This document shows, in pieces, positions 62,983 to 64,000 of a DNA stretch of 64,000 nucleotides. The notes beneath the pieces are model-generated. The model worked only from the letters and a program-made list of their open reading frames with translations. It had not been told where the DNA came from and did no database searches. A program made the position numbers and the translations under genes. Positions within the stretch are counted from its first letter, which is position 1. Each line of letters starts with the position of its first letter. This DNA comes from RYN-230 sp963770545 (lineage in GTDB: Bacteria > Actinomycetota > Actinomycetes > Streptosporangiales > Streptosporangiaceae). The stretch lies in contig CAVYQF010000035.1 of NCBI GenBank assembly GCA_963770545.1, forward strand, positions 1-64,000, in the 5' to 3' direction.

Positions 62983-63831
62983 TTAGGGAAGCGCGTGGAC
63001 CAGCTCATGGACCGGCTTACGCCGGCCGGTGTAGAAGGGGATCTCGACCCGGGTGTGCAGCCTCGCCCGCGCCCCGCGCAGGTGCCGCATCAGGTCCACG
63101 ATCCGGTGCAGTTCGTCCGCCTCGAACGCCAGCAGCCACTCGTAGTCGTTGAGGGAGAAGCAGGCCACGGTGTTGGCCCGCACGTCAGGATATTCGCGGG
63201 CCATCTTCCCGTGCTCGGCGAGCAGCTCGCGGCGCTGCGAGGGGTCCATGAGGTACCACTCATAGGATCGCACGAACGGGTACACGGACACGTAGGCCCG
63301 CGGCTCCTCCTCGGCCAGGAACGCGGGCACGTGGCTCTTGTTGAACTCCGCGGGCCGGTGCAGCGCCATCGCCGACCAGACCGGCTCGCTGGCCCGCCCC
63401 AGGCCGGTCCGGCGGAACCGGGCGAACATCTCCTGCAGGTCATCGGAGGACGGCGCGTGCCACCAGAACATATAGTCGGCGTCGGCCCGCAGGCCCTGCA
63501 GGTCGTAGCAGCCGCGGGTGACGACGCCCTTGCCCGCCGCCTGCTGGGACAGCTCGGCCACCTCGTCGGCCAGCCCGTCCCGGCCCACGCCCTCGAGCGA
63601 CCCGGACGCCTCCAGCGCACCCGATCCGGTGATCCGGAACACCGACCACATCGTGTACCGGATGAGCTCATTCAGATCCCGGGCGCGGGGCCGCTGCGGC
63701 TCCGGGTCCGGAGCCGGGTCGGCGGGCAGCACGCCGGTCCCGGCTGCCCCGCCCGGGCCCTCTGCCGGGAGCCGCGCAACGCCGGCCTCTTCTGGGATGC
63801 CGCCTTCTGCCACACCTTCAGTCGTTCCCAT
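62983..63831 (-). CDS. hemQ: Coproheme decarboxylase (chlorite dismutase family)
   Basis: The 282-residue protein has a low-complexity Pro/Ala/Gly N-terminal extension of about 50 residues. The HemQ core follows: ARDLNELIRYTMWSVFR, then YDLQGLRADADYMFWWHAP, PFVRSYEWYLMD (including the catalytic tyrosine region), MAREYPDVRANTVACFSLND and EWLLAFEADELHRIVDLMR. HemQ oxidatively decarboxylates coproheme III to haem b with H2O2, the last step of the Gram-positive haem pathway. It starts 5 bp after the upstream hemG/hemY-like stop. Confidence 0.9.
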   Translation of the reverse strand: MGTTEGVAEGGIPEEAGVARLPAEGPGGAAGTGVLPADPAPDPEPQRPRARDLNELIRYTMWSVFRITGSGALEASGSLEGVGRDGLADEVAELSQQAAGKGVVTRGCYDLQGLRADADYMFWWHAPSSDDLQEMFARFRRTGLGRASEPVWSAMALHRPAEFNKSHVPAFLAEEEPRAYVSVYPFVRSYEWYLMDPSQRRELLAEHGKMAREYPDVRANTVACFSLNDYEWLLAFEADELHRIVDLMRHLRGARARLHTRVEIPFYTGRRKPVHELVHALP

Positions 63832-63836
63832 GGCCC

Positions 63837-64000
63837 CTATTCTCCGCCCTGGCCGTGCGTGCTCCTGACCCGGAGCCTGGCCTCACCTGATATGCCGGCC
63901 AGGGCCTGATCCACCGCGGCCCGCGCGGTCCCGATGCACGCGGGGATGCCGACCCCCGCATAAGCGGCGCCGCAGGCCGCCAGGCCGGGCTGGGCCGCGA
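63837..64000 (-). CDS. Coproporphyrinogen/protoporphyrinogen oxidase, C-terminal part
   Basis: The frame entering from position 64000 reads PGLAACGAAYAGVGIPACIG, then TARAAVDQAL, and ends at TAG (63839-63837). This is the FAD-binding C-terminal motif of HemY/HemG-type (CgoX) oxidases, which convert coproporphyrinogen III to coproporphyrin III in this phylum. It is immediately upstream of hemQ in one operon. The last 25 residues are a polar tail beyond the family core. The rest of the gene is outside the window. Confidence 0.8.
   Translation of the reverse strand, partial: AAQPGLAACGAAYAGVGIPACIGTARAAVDQALAGISGEARLRVRSTHGQGGE

Overview
The window is very GC-rich DNA with strong third-position G/C bias, many GTG starts and tightly packed genes. 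It reads as a chromosomal segment of an actinomycete. F420/FMN LLM oxidoreductases, mycothiol-type DinB enzymes, an MptB-like polyprenol-dependent mannosyltransferase, an MmpL transporter, a LAL-type LuxR regulator, ECF sigma factors and an actinobacterial coproheme-dependent haem pathway (hemQ next to a hemG/hemY 3' end) all fit a Streptosporangiales-like lineage. I cannot place it to genus. No rRNA, tRNA, CRISPR array, transposase or integrase was recognised.

Layout. 0-7.5 kb: small cell-envelope proteins, a P-loop kinase, a membrane protein with a 12-residue pentapeptide-like array, and three decayed genes (ABC-2 permease tail, Vgb-like propeller, OsmC). 7.5-17.4 kb: SDR, DUF167, LCM-type methyltransferase, a two-gene GT-C glycosyltransferase operon, an FAD oxidoreductase, and an ECF sigma/DinB/MFS operon. 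17.6-25.4 kb: an LLM monooxygenase plus dipeptide-type ABC transporter plus TauD locus, probably for scavenging an organosulfur or similar compound. Almost every gene in it is broken by indels, and the TauD fragment is fused in frame to a truncated PadR regulator. 25.4-30.4 kb: PadR-partner membrane protein, a 46-residue membrane protein, a coupled pair (unknown protein plus XRE/ImmA-type metallopeptidase), and an ECF sigma factor with a coupled small partner. 30.4-35.7 kb: a dimethylformamidase-like Tat lipoprotein divergent from a phospholipase D-like protein, a class A beta-lactamase-like protein and a gamma carbonic anhydrase. 35.9-41 kb: a PHA storage cluster (phaC, phasin, XRE regulator), a propeller protein and a sulfotransferase. 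41-45 kb: TetR/acyl-CoA ligase divergent from an MFS exporter. 45-56.6 kb: membrane protein, D-amino-acid oxidase-like protein, PhyH-type dioxygenase, GntR-ABC operon, DinB enzyme, LLM oxidoreductase, large LAL regulator. 56.8-64 kb: housekeeping genes valS, msrB, mmpL-type transporter, hemQ, hemG.

Two themes run through the window. First, single-base frameshifts are unusually common: Vgb-like gene, LLM monooxygenase, four ABC-transporter genes, valS and mmpL. Because valS should be essential, at least some of these may be assembly or base-calling errors. The ABC/TauD locus also carries an in-frame amber codon and a deletion fusion, which points to true decay there. Second, at least nine genes have a TANNNT-like -10 hexamer only 6-7 bp before the start codon, the arrangement of leaderless actinobacterial transcripts.

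The most promising regulatory signal is a TAWKCATGT motif found upstream of the phasin gene, upstream of the neighbouring XRE regulator, and as an inverted pair over the -10 and start codon of the next gene. The most promising gene-level candidate for an undescribed system is the unknown-protein/XRE-ImmA pair at 27.0-28.8 kb.
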